From the NCBI GenBank assembly GCA_020348765.1, contig CP070753.1:93140-99651 (forward strand): a DNA stretch of 6,512 nucleotides, in the 5' to 3' direction. The first letter of the stretch is position 1. Each line of letters starts with the position of its first letter. The position numbers and the translations under genes were made by a program. Shown here one piece after another: positions 1 through 5,927 of this stretch. The notes beneath the pieces are model-generated. The model did no database searches. It was given only the letters and a program-made list of their open reading frames with translations, and had not been told where the DNA came from. The DNA is from Burkholderiales bacterium. GTDB taxonomy: Bacteria; Pseudomonadota; Gammaproteobacteria; Burkholderiales; Burkholderiaceae_E.

Positions 1-76
1 CGCTAAACTTGGCTTATGCGTTGCCCCGGGCGCAGCCGCGTCCGGGAACCATTCCAGCACGGAGCACCGTCTCGCC

Positions 77-1480
77 ATGACAGACCTGCATTGCCTGAGC
101 GCCGCCGAGTTCTCCGAGGCCTATGCCGAGGGCCGGCTTTCGCCGGTCGAGGCCACCGAAGCGGCGCTGGCGCGCATCGACGCCTGGGAGCCGAAGATCA
201 ATGCGATGTACCTGGTGCACCGCGAGGCGGCGCTGGCGACGGCCCGCGAGTCCGAAGCGCGCTGGCGCGCGGGCCAGCCGCTGTCGCCGATCGACGGCGT
301 GCCGCTGACGATCAAGGAGAACATCTACACGCGCGGCGACCCGGCCCCGTTCGGCACGGCGGCCTCGGACCTGACGCCCAAGGCCGAAGACGCGCCGCAG
401 GCGGCGCGCATGCGCGAGGCCGGTTGCGTGATCCTGGGCAAGACCACGATGCCCGACTACGGCATGCTCTCGGCCGGCCTATCCTCGATTCACGGCATGA
501 CGCGCAATCCCTGGCGGCTCGATCGAAACCCCTCGGGCTCGTCCTCCGGCGCCGGTGCGGCCGCGGTGGCCGGCTACGGACCGCTGCATCTCGGCACCGA
601 CATCGGCGGCTCGGTGCGGCTTCCGGCGACGCACTGCGGCATCTTCGGACTGAAGCCCAGCCTGGGCCGGATCCCGGTCTACCCGCCCTATCTCGGACGG
701 GTCACCGGGCCGATGACCCGGACCGTGCGCGATGCCGCGCTGATCATGAACCAGGCCACGCGACCCGACGTACGCGACTTCATGAGCCTGCCCTACCAGC
801 CGACCGACTATGTCGCCGCCCTGGAGGGGTTGTCGCCGAAGGGGCTGCGCGTCGGGCTGCTGCTGGACATGGGCGTGGGCCTGCCGGTGTTGCCCGAGGT
901 GCGAGCCGCGGCCGAAGCGGCCGCTCGGGCGCTCGAAGCCGAGGGCGCGAGCGTCGCGCCGATGGCCTCGTTCATGACCGCCGAGATGCTCGACGGCATG
1001 ACCCGCTTCTTCGAAGTGCGCTCCTACAACGACATCGTCGCGCTCGACGATTCCAGCCGCGAACGGGTGCTGCCGTTCATCGTCCAGTGGTGCACCCACC
1101 GCGCCGGGGGGTTCAGCGGCCCGGACGTGATGGCCGCGTACACCCAGGTGGTGGCCATGCGCGAGGCCGCGGTGGCCGCGGTCGGGCGGTTCGACTTCGT
1201 GATCGCGCCGACCTCGCCGATCACCGCCTACGAGGCCGCCATGCACTGCCCGGGTGACGACCCGACCAATGCACTGCCACACATCGCCTTCACGGTACCG
1301 TACAACATGAGCGAACAGCCCGCAGCCTCGATCAACTGGGGCTACGCGCCGGACGGACTGCCGATCGGTGTTCAGATCATCGGCCAGCGTTTCGACGATG
1401 TCGGCGTGCTGCGCCTGTCCCGGGTGATCGAGCAGCTGCGGCCACCGCAGCGCGCCTGGCCCGAGCCCGAGTCCGCGTGA
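77..1480 (+). CDS. Amidase-signature family amidase
   Basis: A 467-residue hydrolase of the amidase signature (AS) family, which cleaves carboxamide bonds with a Ser-cisSer-Lys triad; it is probably cytoplasmic, since no signal peptide is visible. The triad can be read directly: Lys80 in PLTIKEN, cis-Ser155 in the PSGSSSG loop, and nucleophile Ser179 in GTDIGGSVR. The spacing of 24 residues between the two serines is the same as in FAAH and malonamidase E2. Gly177-Gly178 would form the oxyanion hole. C-terminal family blocks are APTSP (377-381) and GLPIGVQIIG (427-436). The length is normal for the family. The ATG at 77 is the only start codon in this frame inside the window, although the frame stays open to the left edge. 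A weak GGAG lies at 61-64. No gatB or gatC is adjacent, so this is more likely a stand-alone amidase than GatA of the tRNA amidotransferase. The substrate is unknown. The gene overlaps the next one by 4 bases. Confidence 0.93.
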   Translation: MTDLHCLSAAEFSEAYAEGRLSPVEATEAALARIDAWEPKINAMYLVHREAALATARESEARWRAGQPLSPIDGVPLTIKENIYTRGDPAPFGTAASDLTPKAEDAPQAARMREAGCVILGKTTMPDYGMLSAGLSSIHGMTRNPWRLDRNPSGSSSGAGAAAVAGYGPLHLGTDIGGSVRLPATHCGIFGLKPSLGRIPVYPPYLGRVTGPMTRTVRDAALIMNQATRPDVRDFMSLPYQPTDYVAALEGLSPKGLRVGLLLDMGVGLPVLPEVRAAAEAAARALEAEGASVAPMASFMTAEMLDGMTRFFEVRSYNDIVALDDSSRERVLPFIVQWCTHRAGGFSGPDVMAAYTQVVAMREAAVAAVGRFDFVIAPTSPITAYEAAMHCPGDDPTNALPHIAFTVPYNMSEQPAASINWGYAPDGLPIGVQIIGQRFDDVGVLRLSRVIEQLRPPQRAWPEPESA

Positions 1481-1983
1481 GCGAGCCGCGGCCGCCGCGC
1501 CTGCTGATCGTCTGGAACTCGATGACCGGCGGCACGCACCAACTGGCGCAAGCGGCATCGGCCGGCGCGGCCACCGAGGCCGCGGTCGAAGTCGACCTGC
1601 GCCGCTGCGACCGGGCCGGACCGGAGCACGTGCTGGCCGCGTCCTGCTATCTGTTCGCCACGCCCGAGAACCTGGCGAGCATGGCCGGCCTGATGAAGGA
1701 TTTCTTCGATCGCTGCTACTACCCGGTGCTCGAACGCGTGGTCGGCAGACCGTATGCCACGCTGATCTGCGCCGGCTCCGACGGCGCTGGCGCGCAGCGC
1801 CAGATCGACCGCATCGCCAGCGGGTGGCGGCTGCGTCGCGTGGCCGAGCCGTTGATCGTGTGCACGCACGCGCAGACGCGCGAGGCCATCGAGGCGCCCA
1901 AACGCATCGCGCCGGCCGAACTGGCGCGTGCTCGCGAGCTCGGCGCGGCGCTGGCCGCCGGCACCGCGCTCGGGCTCTGGTAG
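1477..1983 (+). CDS. Flavodoxin-like / NAD(P)H-dependent FMN reductase-type protein
   Basis: A 168-residue single-domain protein with a flavodoxin-like fold. Residues 8-14 (RLLIVWN) form the first beta strand. They are followed by a phosphate-binding loop NSMTGGTH (14-21), the usual place for the FMN phosphate. A second conserved block, FATPENLASMAGLMKDFFDR (60-79), matches the T-P-E...K-x-F-x-D-R region of WrbA/flavodoxin-type reductases that contacts the flavin ring. CAGSDGAGAQ (98-107) resembles the third flavin-contacting loop. The role is inferred as an FMN-binding redox protein in the cytoplasm; the electron donor and acceptor cannot be told. The start is GTG at 1477, embedded in the amidase stop (GTGA), which implies translational coupling. 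No strong Shine-Dalgarno is present, consistent with re-initiation. A start further in would remove the first beta strand, so it is unlikely. Confidence 0.85.
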   Translation: MSEPRPPRLLIVWNSMTGGTHQLAQAASAGAATEAAVEVDLRRCDRAGPEHVLAASCYLFATPENLASMAGLMKDFFDRCYYPVLERVVGRPYATLICAGSDGAGAQRQIDRIASGWRLRRVAEPLIVCTHAQTREAIEAPKRIAPAELARARELGAALAAGTALGLW

Positions 1984-2033
1984 CCCACGGGCGACCGGTC
2001 GCGATCGTGCAGGCCGACCCGTCCACGCCGGTC

Positions 2034-2933
2034 ATGCCGCGGTGGGTCGGCATCGGCCTGCTGCTGCTGATCGCGGTGATGTTCGGCAGCAATCACATCG
2101 CGGCGCGGATCGCATTCGATCACGGCACCTCCGTGGTCACGGCGGTGGCACTGCGCTCGACCGGCACTGCGCTCGGCACGCTGGCGTTGTTGCGGCTGCA
2201 CGGGATCACGCTGCGCCTGCCGGCGGCCACCGTCGGCCGGGCGCTGGCGATCGGACTGGTGCTGTCGTTCCAGAGCTACTGCCTGTACTCGGCCGTGGCG
2301 CGCATCCCGGTGGCACTGGCCCTGCTGGTGTTCAACACGTTCCCGATGCAGCTGGCGCTGATCTCGTGGGCCGCCGGCGGCGAGCGCCCGGCGCGGCGCG
2401 CGGTCGTGGCGATTCCGATCGCCCTGCTGGGGCTCGCATTCGCACTGGACGTCGCCGGGCTGGCTCCGGGAACGCCAGTGCAGGGCTCGGCGTTCGCCGC
2501 GCGCTGGGACGCCCTGGCCGCAGGCGTCGGCTTCGCGGCAGCCGGCGCGTTCGCATTCGCGCTCGTGCTGTACCTGACCACGCGCTGGCTGGGCGCGGTC
2601 GACGGGCGCCTGCGCAGCTGCCTGCTGATGGCCACGGTCGCGGTCACGGTCTCGGCGATCGGCGCCGCAACCGATGCCTTTGCCTTGCCGGCCGACGGCG
2701 CCGGTTGGATCGGCCTGCTGCTGCTGACCGTGCTGTACGGCTCCGGCATCACGGCACTGTTCGTGGTGCTGCCGCGCCTGGGCGCGGTCAACAATGCCGC
2801 CGTGATGAACTTCGAGCCGATCGCCGTGCTCTTCCTGGCCTGGCCGATCCTGGGCCAACCGGTGGCCGCGATCCAGGTCGTCGGCGCAATGCTGGTGGTC
2901 GGCGCCGTGGTGCTGATCGGCACCGGCCGCTGA
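2034..2933 (+). CDS. EamA/DMT-superfamily 10-helix transporter
   Basis: A 299-residue inner-membrane protein with about ten hydrophobic segments (roughly 5-27, 33-53, 68-86, 90-112, 122-141, 160-182, 194-212, 223-243, 248-270 and 275-296), arranged as two EamA repeats. The end of the second repeat carries the family hallmark MNFEPIAVLFLAW (258-270), then a conserved Gly-Gln and a last helix. FGSN in the first helix is also typical. Members export metabolites, amino acids or drug-like compounds; the substrate here cannot be read. The start is uncertain. ATG 2034 puts the protein just before helix 1 as in most family members, whereas the in-frame GTG at 2007 would add nine residues and shorten the gap after the flavodoxin-like gene to 23 bases. 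Neither has a convincing Shine-Dalgarno. The frame is open further upstream, but there it overlaps the flavodoxin-like gene and is not coding. It is likely the last gene of a three-gene operon. Confidence 0.9.
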   Translation: MPRWVGIGLLLLIAVMFGSNHIAARIAFDHGTSVVTAVALRSTGTALGTLALLRLHGITLRLPAATVGRALAIGLVLSFQSYCLYSAVARIPVALALLVFNTFPMQLALISWAAGGERPARRAVVAIPIALLGLAFALDVAGLAPGTPVQGSAFAARWDALAAGVGFAAAGAFAFALVLYLTTRWLGAVDGRLRSCLLMATVAVTVSAIGAATDAFALPADGAGWIGLLLLTVLYGSGITALFVVLPRLGAVNNAAVMNFEPIAVLFLAWPILGQPVAAIQVVGAMLVVGAVVLIGTGR

Positions 2934-2967
2934 GCGGCGCGGCCCGCACTCCTCGAGGCCGCCGAGG
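2925..2967. other. Inverted repeats at the convergent gene ends
   Basis: The 40-base spacer between the transporter stop and the kinase stop holds two small inverted repeats. GGCCGC (2925-2930) pairs with GCGGCC (2939-2944) around the transporter's TGA. CCTCG (2951-2955) pairs with CGAGG (2963-2967). They could slow RNA polymerase at the end of two converging transcripts. Neither is followed by a T-run on either strand, so they do not qualify as classical intrinsic terminators. In DNA this GC-rich, such short repeats can arise by chance. Confidence 0.3.
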
Positions 2968-2973
2968 TTGCCC

Positions 2974-4095
2974 TCAGCCGTCGTCGCCGAACGAGGTGCC
3001 CACCGCGCGCGCCGCGCCGACCAGCTGGTGGTCGGGCGGGACCAGGCTCGTACGCGCGATCGCATCCTCGATCGGAACCGGTACGATCTCGGTGCCTCGC
3101 AACGCGACCATGACCCCGTACTGGCCGCGGCACACGCAGTGCCCGGCGGCCACACCGAAGCTCGTCGCGAGCACCCGGTCGAACGCGGTCGGCGAGCCGC
3201 CCCGCTGCAGGTGCCCGAGCACCGTGACCCGGGTCTCGAGCCCGGTGCCCTGCTCGATCTGACGCGCCACGACCTCGCCGATGCCGCCGAGCCGCTTGGC
3301 ATCGGTGCGCTTGACGTCCGTCTGCTGGATCACCTCGCTGCCGTCCGGAAGCTTCGCGCCTTCGGCCACGCAGACGATCGAGAACCGCTTGCCGCGCGTG
3401 GCCCGGTCGCGCACGGCGCGGAAGACCGCGTCCCAGCGGAACGGGATCTCCGGGATCAGGATCACGTTCGCGCCGCCGGCCAGCCCGCCGTGCAGCGCGA
3501 TCCAGCCGGCGTAGCGGCCCATGACCTCGATCACCATCACCCGGTGATGCGCGGAGGCCGTCGTCGCCAACCGATCGATCGACTCGGCAACGACCGAGAC
3601 CGCCGTGTCGAAGCCGAACGTGCGGTCGGTGGCCGCCAGGTCGTTGTCGATGGTCTTGGGCACGCCGACCACGTTCACGCCGCGCGCCTGCAGCTTGTGG
3701 GCGATGTGCATGGTGCCGTCGCCACCGACGGCGACCATCGCGTCCAGCGCCAGGCGCTCGATGCTCTCGAGCACGCGCGCGGACATGTCGACGATCTCGG
3801 TCGAGCCATCGGTCCCCTCGATCGGGTAGTGCCAGGGATCGCCCTTGCTCGAGGTGCCCAGCATCGTGCCGCCCTCGCGGATCATCCCGGTCATGTCGCG
3901 CACGTCGAGCTCGCGCACGCGCGACTCGACCAGACCCTCGAAGCCATCCTCGATGCCGACCACGGTCGCGCCGTACCCCGAGCGCACGGTGCGCGTGACC
4001 GCTCGGATCACGGCGTTCAGGCCCGGGCAGTCGCCGCCGCCGGTCAGGATGCCGACGCGGCGCGTATCGAACGAAGAGAGCAGATCCGGATCCAT
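2974..4095 (-). CDS. 6-phosphofructokinase, mixed-substrate group III type (ATP or PPi)
   Basis: A 373-residue kinase that converts fructose 6-phosphate to fructose 1,6-bisphosphate in glycolysis; if it uses pyrophosphate the reaction is reversible. Visible motifs in order are the donor-binding loop GGGDCPGLNA (19-28), GGDGT (124-128), PKTIDND (146-152) with catalytic base Asp150, MGRYAGW (192-198) for fructose 6-phosphate binding, and GGSPTAFDR (299-307). The length and motif variants fit the mixed-substrate (group III) PFKs rather than E. coli PfkA (about 320 residues). The donor is ambiguous: Gly127 is the ATP-type residue, but Lys147 is the one seen in PPi enzymes, where E. coli PfkA has Gly124. 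The ATG at 4095 has a good Shine-Dalgarno 8 bases upstream. The gene follows ettA after 13 bases and converges with the transporter gene. The symbol is left blank because pfkA and pfp imply different donors. Confidence 0.93.
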   Translation of the reverse strand: MDPDLLSSFDTRRVGILTGGGDCPGLNAVIRAVTRTVRSGYGATVVGIEDGFEGLVESRVRELDVRDMTGMIREGGTMLGTSSKGDPWHYPIEGTDGSTEIVDMSARVLESIERLALDAMVAVGGDGTMHIAHKLQARGVNVVGVPKTIDNDLAATDRTFGFDTAVSVVAESIDRLATTASAHHRVMVIEVMGRYAGWIALHGGLAGGANVILIPEIPFRWDAVFRAVRDRATRGKRFSIVCVAEGAKLPDGSEVIQQTDVKRTDAKRLGGIGEVVARQIEQGTGLETRVTVLGHLQRGGSPTAFDRVLATSFGVAAGHCVCRGQYGVMVALRGTEIVPVPIEDAIARTSLVPPDHQLVGAARAVGTSFGDDG

Positions 4096-4103
4096 CGGCC
4101 CAG

Positions 4104-4110
4104 CCCCTCT
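4104..4110 (-). promoter_or_regulatory. Shine-Dalgarno of the phosphofructokinase gene, overlapping the ettA stop
   Basis: Read on the minus strand, the bases are AGAGGGG, 8 bases before the ATG at 4095. This is the strongest ribosome-binding site on the minus strand and supports that start. It overlaps two bases of the ettA stop codon (TAG at 4111-4109), so ribosomes finishing ettA terminate on top of it. That suggests coupled translation of the two genes. Confidence 0.75.
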
Positions 4111-5773
4111 AGCGGGTCACGGGCTTGAAGCGCAGCCGGTGCGGCCGGGCCGCTTCCTCGCCCAGCCGCTTGCGCTTGTCAGCCTCGTATTCCTGGTAGT
4201 TGCCGGAGAAGAACGCCCACTGCGAGTCACCCTCGGCGGCGAGGATGTGCGTCGCGATCCGGTCGAGAAACCAGCGGTCATGCGAGATCACCATGACCGT
4301 CCCGGCGAACTCGAGCAACGCGTCCTCGAGCGCCCGCAGGGTCTCGACGTCGAGGTCGTTGGACGGCTCGTCGAGCAGCAGCACGTTACCGCCGGCGATC
4401 AGCGTGCGCGCCATGTGAAGCCGCCCGCGTTCGCCGCCCGACAGGCTCGCGACCTGCTTCTGCTGGTCGGCGCCGCGGAAGTTGAAGCGTCCCAGGTAGG
4501 CGCGCGACGGCATCTCGAACTTGCCGACGGTCAATACGTCCGCACCTCCGGAGACGGCCTCCCAGACGGTCTTGGCGCCGGGAAGCGACTCGCGACTCTG
4601 GTCGACCGCAGCCAGCTTGACGGTCGGACCGATCCGGATTTCGCCGGCGTCCGGCCTTTCGGCCCCGAGGATCATGCGAAACAGGGTCGACTTGCCGGCA
4701 CCGTTCGGCCCGATGATGCCGACGATCGCCCCGGCAGGAATCCGCATGCTCAGCGCGTCGATCAGCAGCCGGTCACCGTAGCCCTTGCTGACACCCTGGA
4801 ACTCGATCACCTCGCTGCCCAGGCGCTCTGCCACCGGGATGAAGATCTCCTGCGTCTCGTTGCGCTTCTGGTAGTCGTAGGACGACAGCTCCTCGAAACG
4901 CGCCAGGCGCGCCTTGCTCTTGGCCTGCCTGCCCTTGGGGTTCTGGCGCACCCATTCCAGCTCGTGGCGGATCGTCTTCTGGCGGGCCGACTCGGCGGCT
5001 TCCTCCTGCTTGAGCCGCTGCTCCTTCTGCTCGAGCCACGAGCTGTAGTTGCCCTTCCACGGGATGCCGTGTCCGCGGTCCAGCTCCAGGATCCATTGGG
5101 CCGCGTTGTCCAGGAAGTAGCGGTCGTGCGTGACCGCGACCACGGTGCCGGGAAAGCGCTGCAGGAACTGCTCGAGCCACTCGACGCTTTCCGCATCCAG
5201 GTGGTTGGTCGGCTCGTCCAGCAGCAGCATGTCCGGCCTCGAGAGCAGCAGCTGGCACAGTGCGACGCGCCGCTTCTCGCCGCCCGAGAGGTGGTCGATG
5301 CGGGCATCCCAGGGCGGCAGCCGCAGCGCGTCGGCCGCGATCTCCATCTGGTTCTCGACGTCGCTGCCGGCCGTGGCGAGAATCGCCTCGTACTTGGCCT
5401 GCTCGGTGGCCAACCGATCGAAATCGGCGTCCGGCTCGGCATAGGCGGCATAGATCTCTTCGAGCCGGCGCCGGGCCTCGACCACCTCGCCGAGCCCGAG
5501 CTCGACCGCATCACGCACGGTCTGGTCCGGCTCGAGCTGAGGCTCCTGCGCCAGGTAACCGATGCGAATTCCGGGCATCGGCGTGGCCTCGCCCTCGATC
5601 TCGCGATCGACGCCGGCCATGATCCTGAGCAGCGTCGACTTGCCCGAGCCGTTCAGGCCCAGCACGCCGATCTTGGCGCCCGGAAAGAAGGACAGCGAGA
5701 TGTCCTTCAGGATCTGTCGCTTGGGTGGAACGATCTTGCCCACCCGATTCATCGTGAAGACGTACTGAGCCAT
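4109..5773 (-). CDS. ettA: Energy-dependent translational throttle protein EttA (ABC-F ATPase)
   Basis: A 554-residue cytoplasmic ABC-F protein, close to E. coli EttA (555). EttA binds the ribosomal E site and gates the first elongation step according to the ATP/ADP ratio; it has no membrane domain. Cassette 1 has Walker A GLNGSGKST (39-47), signature LSGGE (162-166), Walker B with catalytic Glu187, and switch His216. The short arm insertion (about 95-138) is the one that contacts L1 in EttA. The linker (about 242-321), rich in charged residues and including GRQAKSKARLARFEEL, is the P-site tRNA interaction motif. Cassette 2 has GPNGAGKST (355-363), LSGGE (444-448), Glu469 and His498. All ATPase residues are intact. 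The ATG at 5773 gives MAQYVFTMNRVGK, matching the N-terminus of E. coli EttA; an in-frame ATG at 5839 would add 22 unrelated residues. The start has only a weak Shine-Dalgarno. It is first in a likely operon with the phosphofructokinase gene. Confidence 0.97.
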   Translation of the reverse strand: MAQYVFTMNRVGKIVPPKRQILKDISLSFFPGAKIGVLGLNGSGKSTLLRIMAGVDREIEGEATPMPGIRIGYLAQEPQLEPDQTVRDAVELGLGEVVEARRRLEEIYAAYAEPDADFDRLATEQAKYEAILATAGSDVENQMEIAADALRLPPWDARIDHLSGGEKRRVALCQLLLSRPDMLLLDEPTNHLDAESVEWLEQFLQRFPGTVVAVTHDRYFLDNAAQWILELDRGHGIPWKGNYSSWLEQKEQRLKQEEAAESARQKTIRHELEWVRQNPKGRQAKSKARLARFEELSSYDYQKRNETQEIFIPVAERLGSEVIEFQGVSKGYGDRLLIDALSMRIPAGAIVGIIGPNGAGKSTLFRMILGAERPDAGEIRIGPTVKLAAVDQSRESLPGAKTVWEAVSGGADVLTVGKFEMPSRAYLGRFNFRGADQQKQVASLSGGERGRLHMARTLIAGGNVLLLDEPSNDLDVETLRALEDALLEFAGTVMVISHDRWFLDRIATHILAAEGDSQWAFFSGNYQEYEADKRKRLGEEAARPHRLRFKPVTR

Positions 5774-5843
5774 TTCCGATACCGCGCTTGCCTCGATGCC
5801 GTGACCACAAGGCCGACATTCTGACAGCTTTGCGCACACCGCC

Positions 5844-5864
5844 CCCCGGCGCCCGGGGCCGGGG
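5844..5864. repeat. Perfect 7-bp GC hairpin in the ettA/cfa divergent region
   Basis: CCCCGGC (5844-5850) and GCCGGGG (5858-5864) form a perfect inverted repeat around a 7-base GC loop. It lies 71 bases upstream of the ettA start and 63 bases upstream of the CFA-synthase start. It could be a structured leader of ettA, a barrier between divergent promoters, or a relic terminator. No T-run follows on either strand. The function is unknown, and a chance origin is possible in this composition. Confidence 0.4.
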
Positions 5865-5885
5865 CCCGCAAGACCGACCCGTTTC

Positions 5886-5893
5886 GCTACACT
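5886..5893 (+). promoter_or_regulatory. Putative sigma-S-type extended -10 of the CFA-synthase gene
   Basis: GCTACACT fits the first eight positions of the sigma-S extended -10 consensus KCTAYRCTTAA exactly. The last three positions (CGC) do not fit. The core hexamer TACACT matches four of six positions of TATAAT. No recognisable -35 lies 17 bases upstream, which is tolerated by sigma-S better than by sigma-70. Transcription would begin near 5900, giving a leader of about 28 bases. In E. coli, cfa has a sigma-S promoter, so the placement is plausible, but this is inference from one short motif. Confidence 0.45.
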
Positions 5894-5912
5894 CGCTTAC
5901 GGTCATGTCTGC

Positions 5913-5917
5913 AGGAG
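5913..5917 (+). promoter_or_regulatory. Shine-Dalgarno of the CFA-synthase gene
   Basis: AGGAG lies 10 bases before the ATG at 5928; a second GGAG (5920-5923) lies 4 bases before it. Together they support the ATG at 5928 as the start, rather than the later in-frame ATG at 5940. Confidence 0.65.
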
Positions 5918-5927
5918 TTGGAGTCCG

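Noticed and set aside
77..1480. GatA subunit of the Glu-tRNA(Gln)/Asp-tRNA(Asn) amidotransferase
   Set aside because: No gatB or gatC gene is nearby, and the neighbours are a flavodoxin-like protein and a transporter. A stand-alone amidase is the simpler call.
1824..2033. N-terminal extension of the transporter from an ATG at 1824
   Set aside because: It would overlap most of the 3' half of the flavodoxin-like gene in another frame, and the added residues are Arg/Ala-rich with no membrane or family character.
479..2092. Long minus-strand open frame (537 codons) opposite the amidase and flavodoxin-like genes
   Set aside because: It runs across two well-supported genes and translates to Arg/Pro/Ala-rich sequence without a motif. 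Stop-poor shadow frames are expected at this base composition.
2925..2973. Bidirectional intrinsic terminator between the convergent genes
   Set aside because: Inverted repeats are present but no T-run follows on either strand, so they are listed only as inverted repeats of unknown function.
1719..3302. Minus-strand open frame (527 codons) spanning the flavodoxin-like gene, the transporter and the end of the kinase gene
   Set aside because: It crosses three real genes and the convergent spacer, and its translation is low-complexity Arg/Gln/Ala sequence.
3845..5824. Long plus-strand open frame (659 codons) opposite ettA
   Set aside because: It lies antisense to an unmistakable EttA with intact motifs. 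Its translation shows no recognisable domain and a skewed composition, as expected from the GC-rich reverse strand.
5774..5839. Upstream ATG at 5839 that would lengthen EttA to 576 residues
   Set aside because: The extra 22 residues have no counterpart in E. coli EttA, whose N-terminus aligns exactly with the ATG at 5773.
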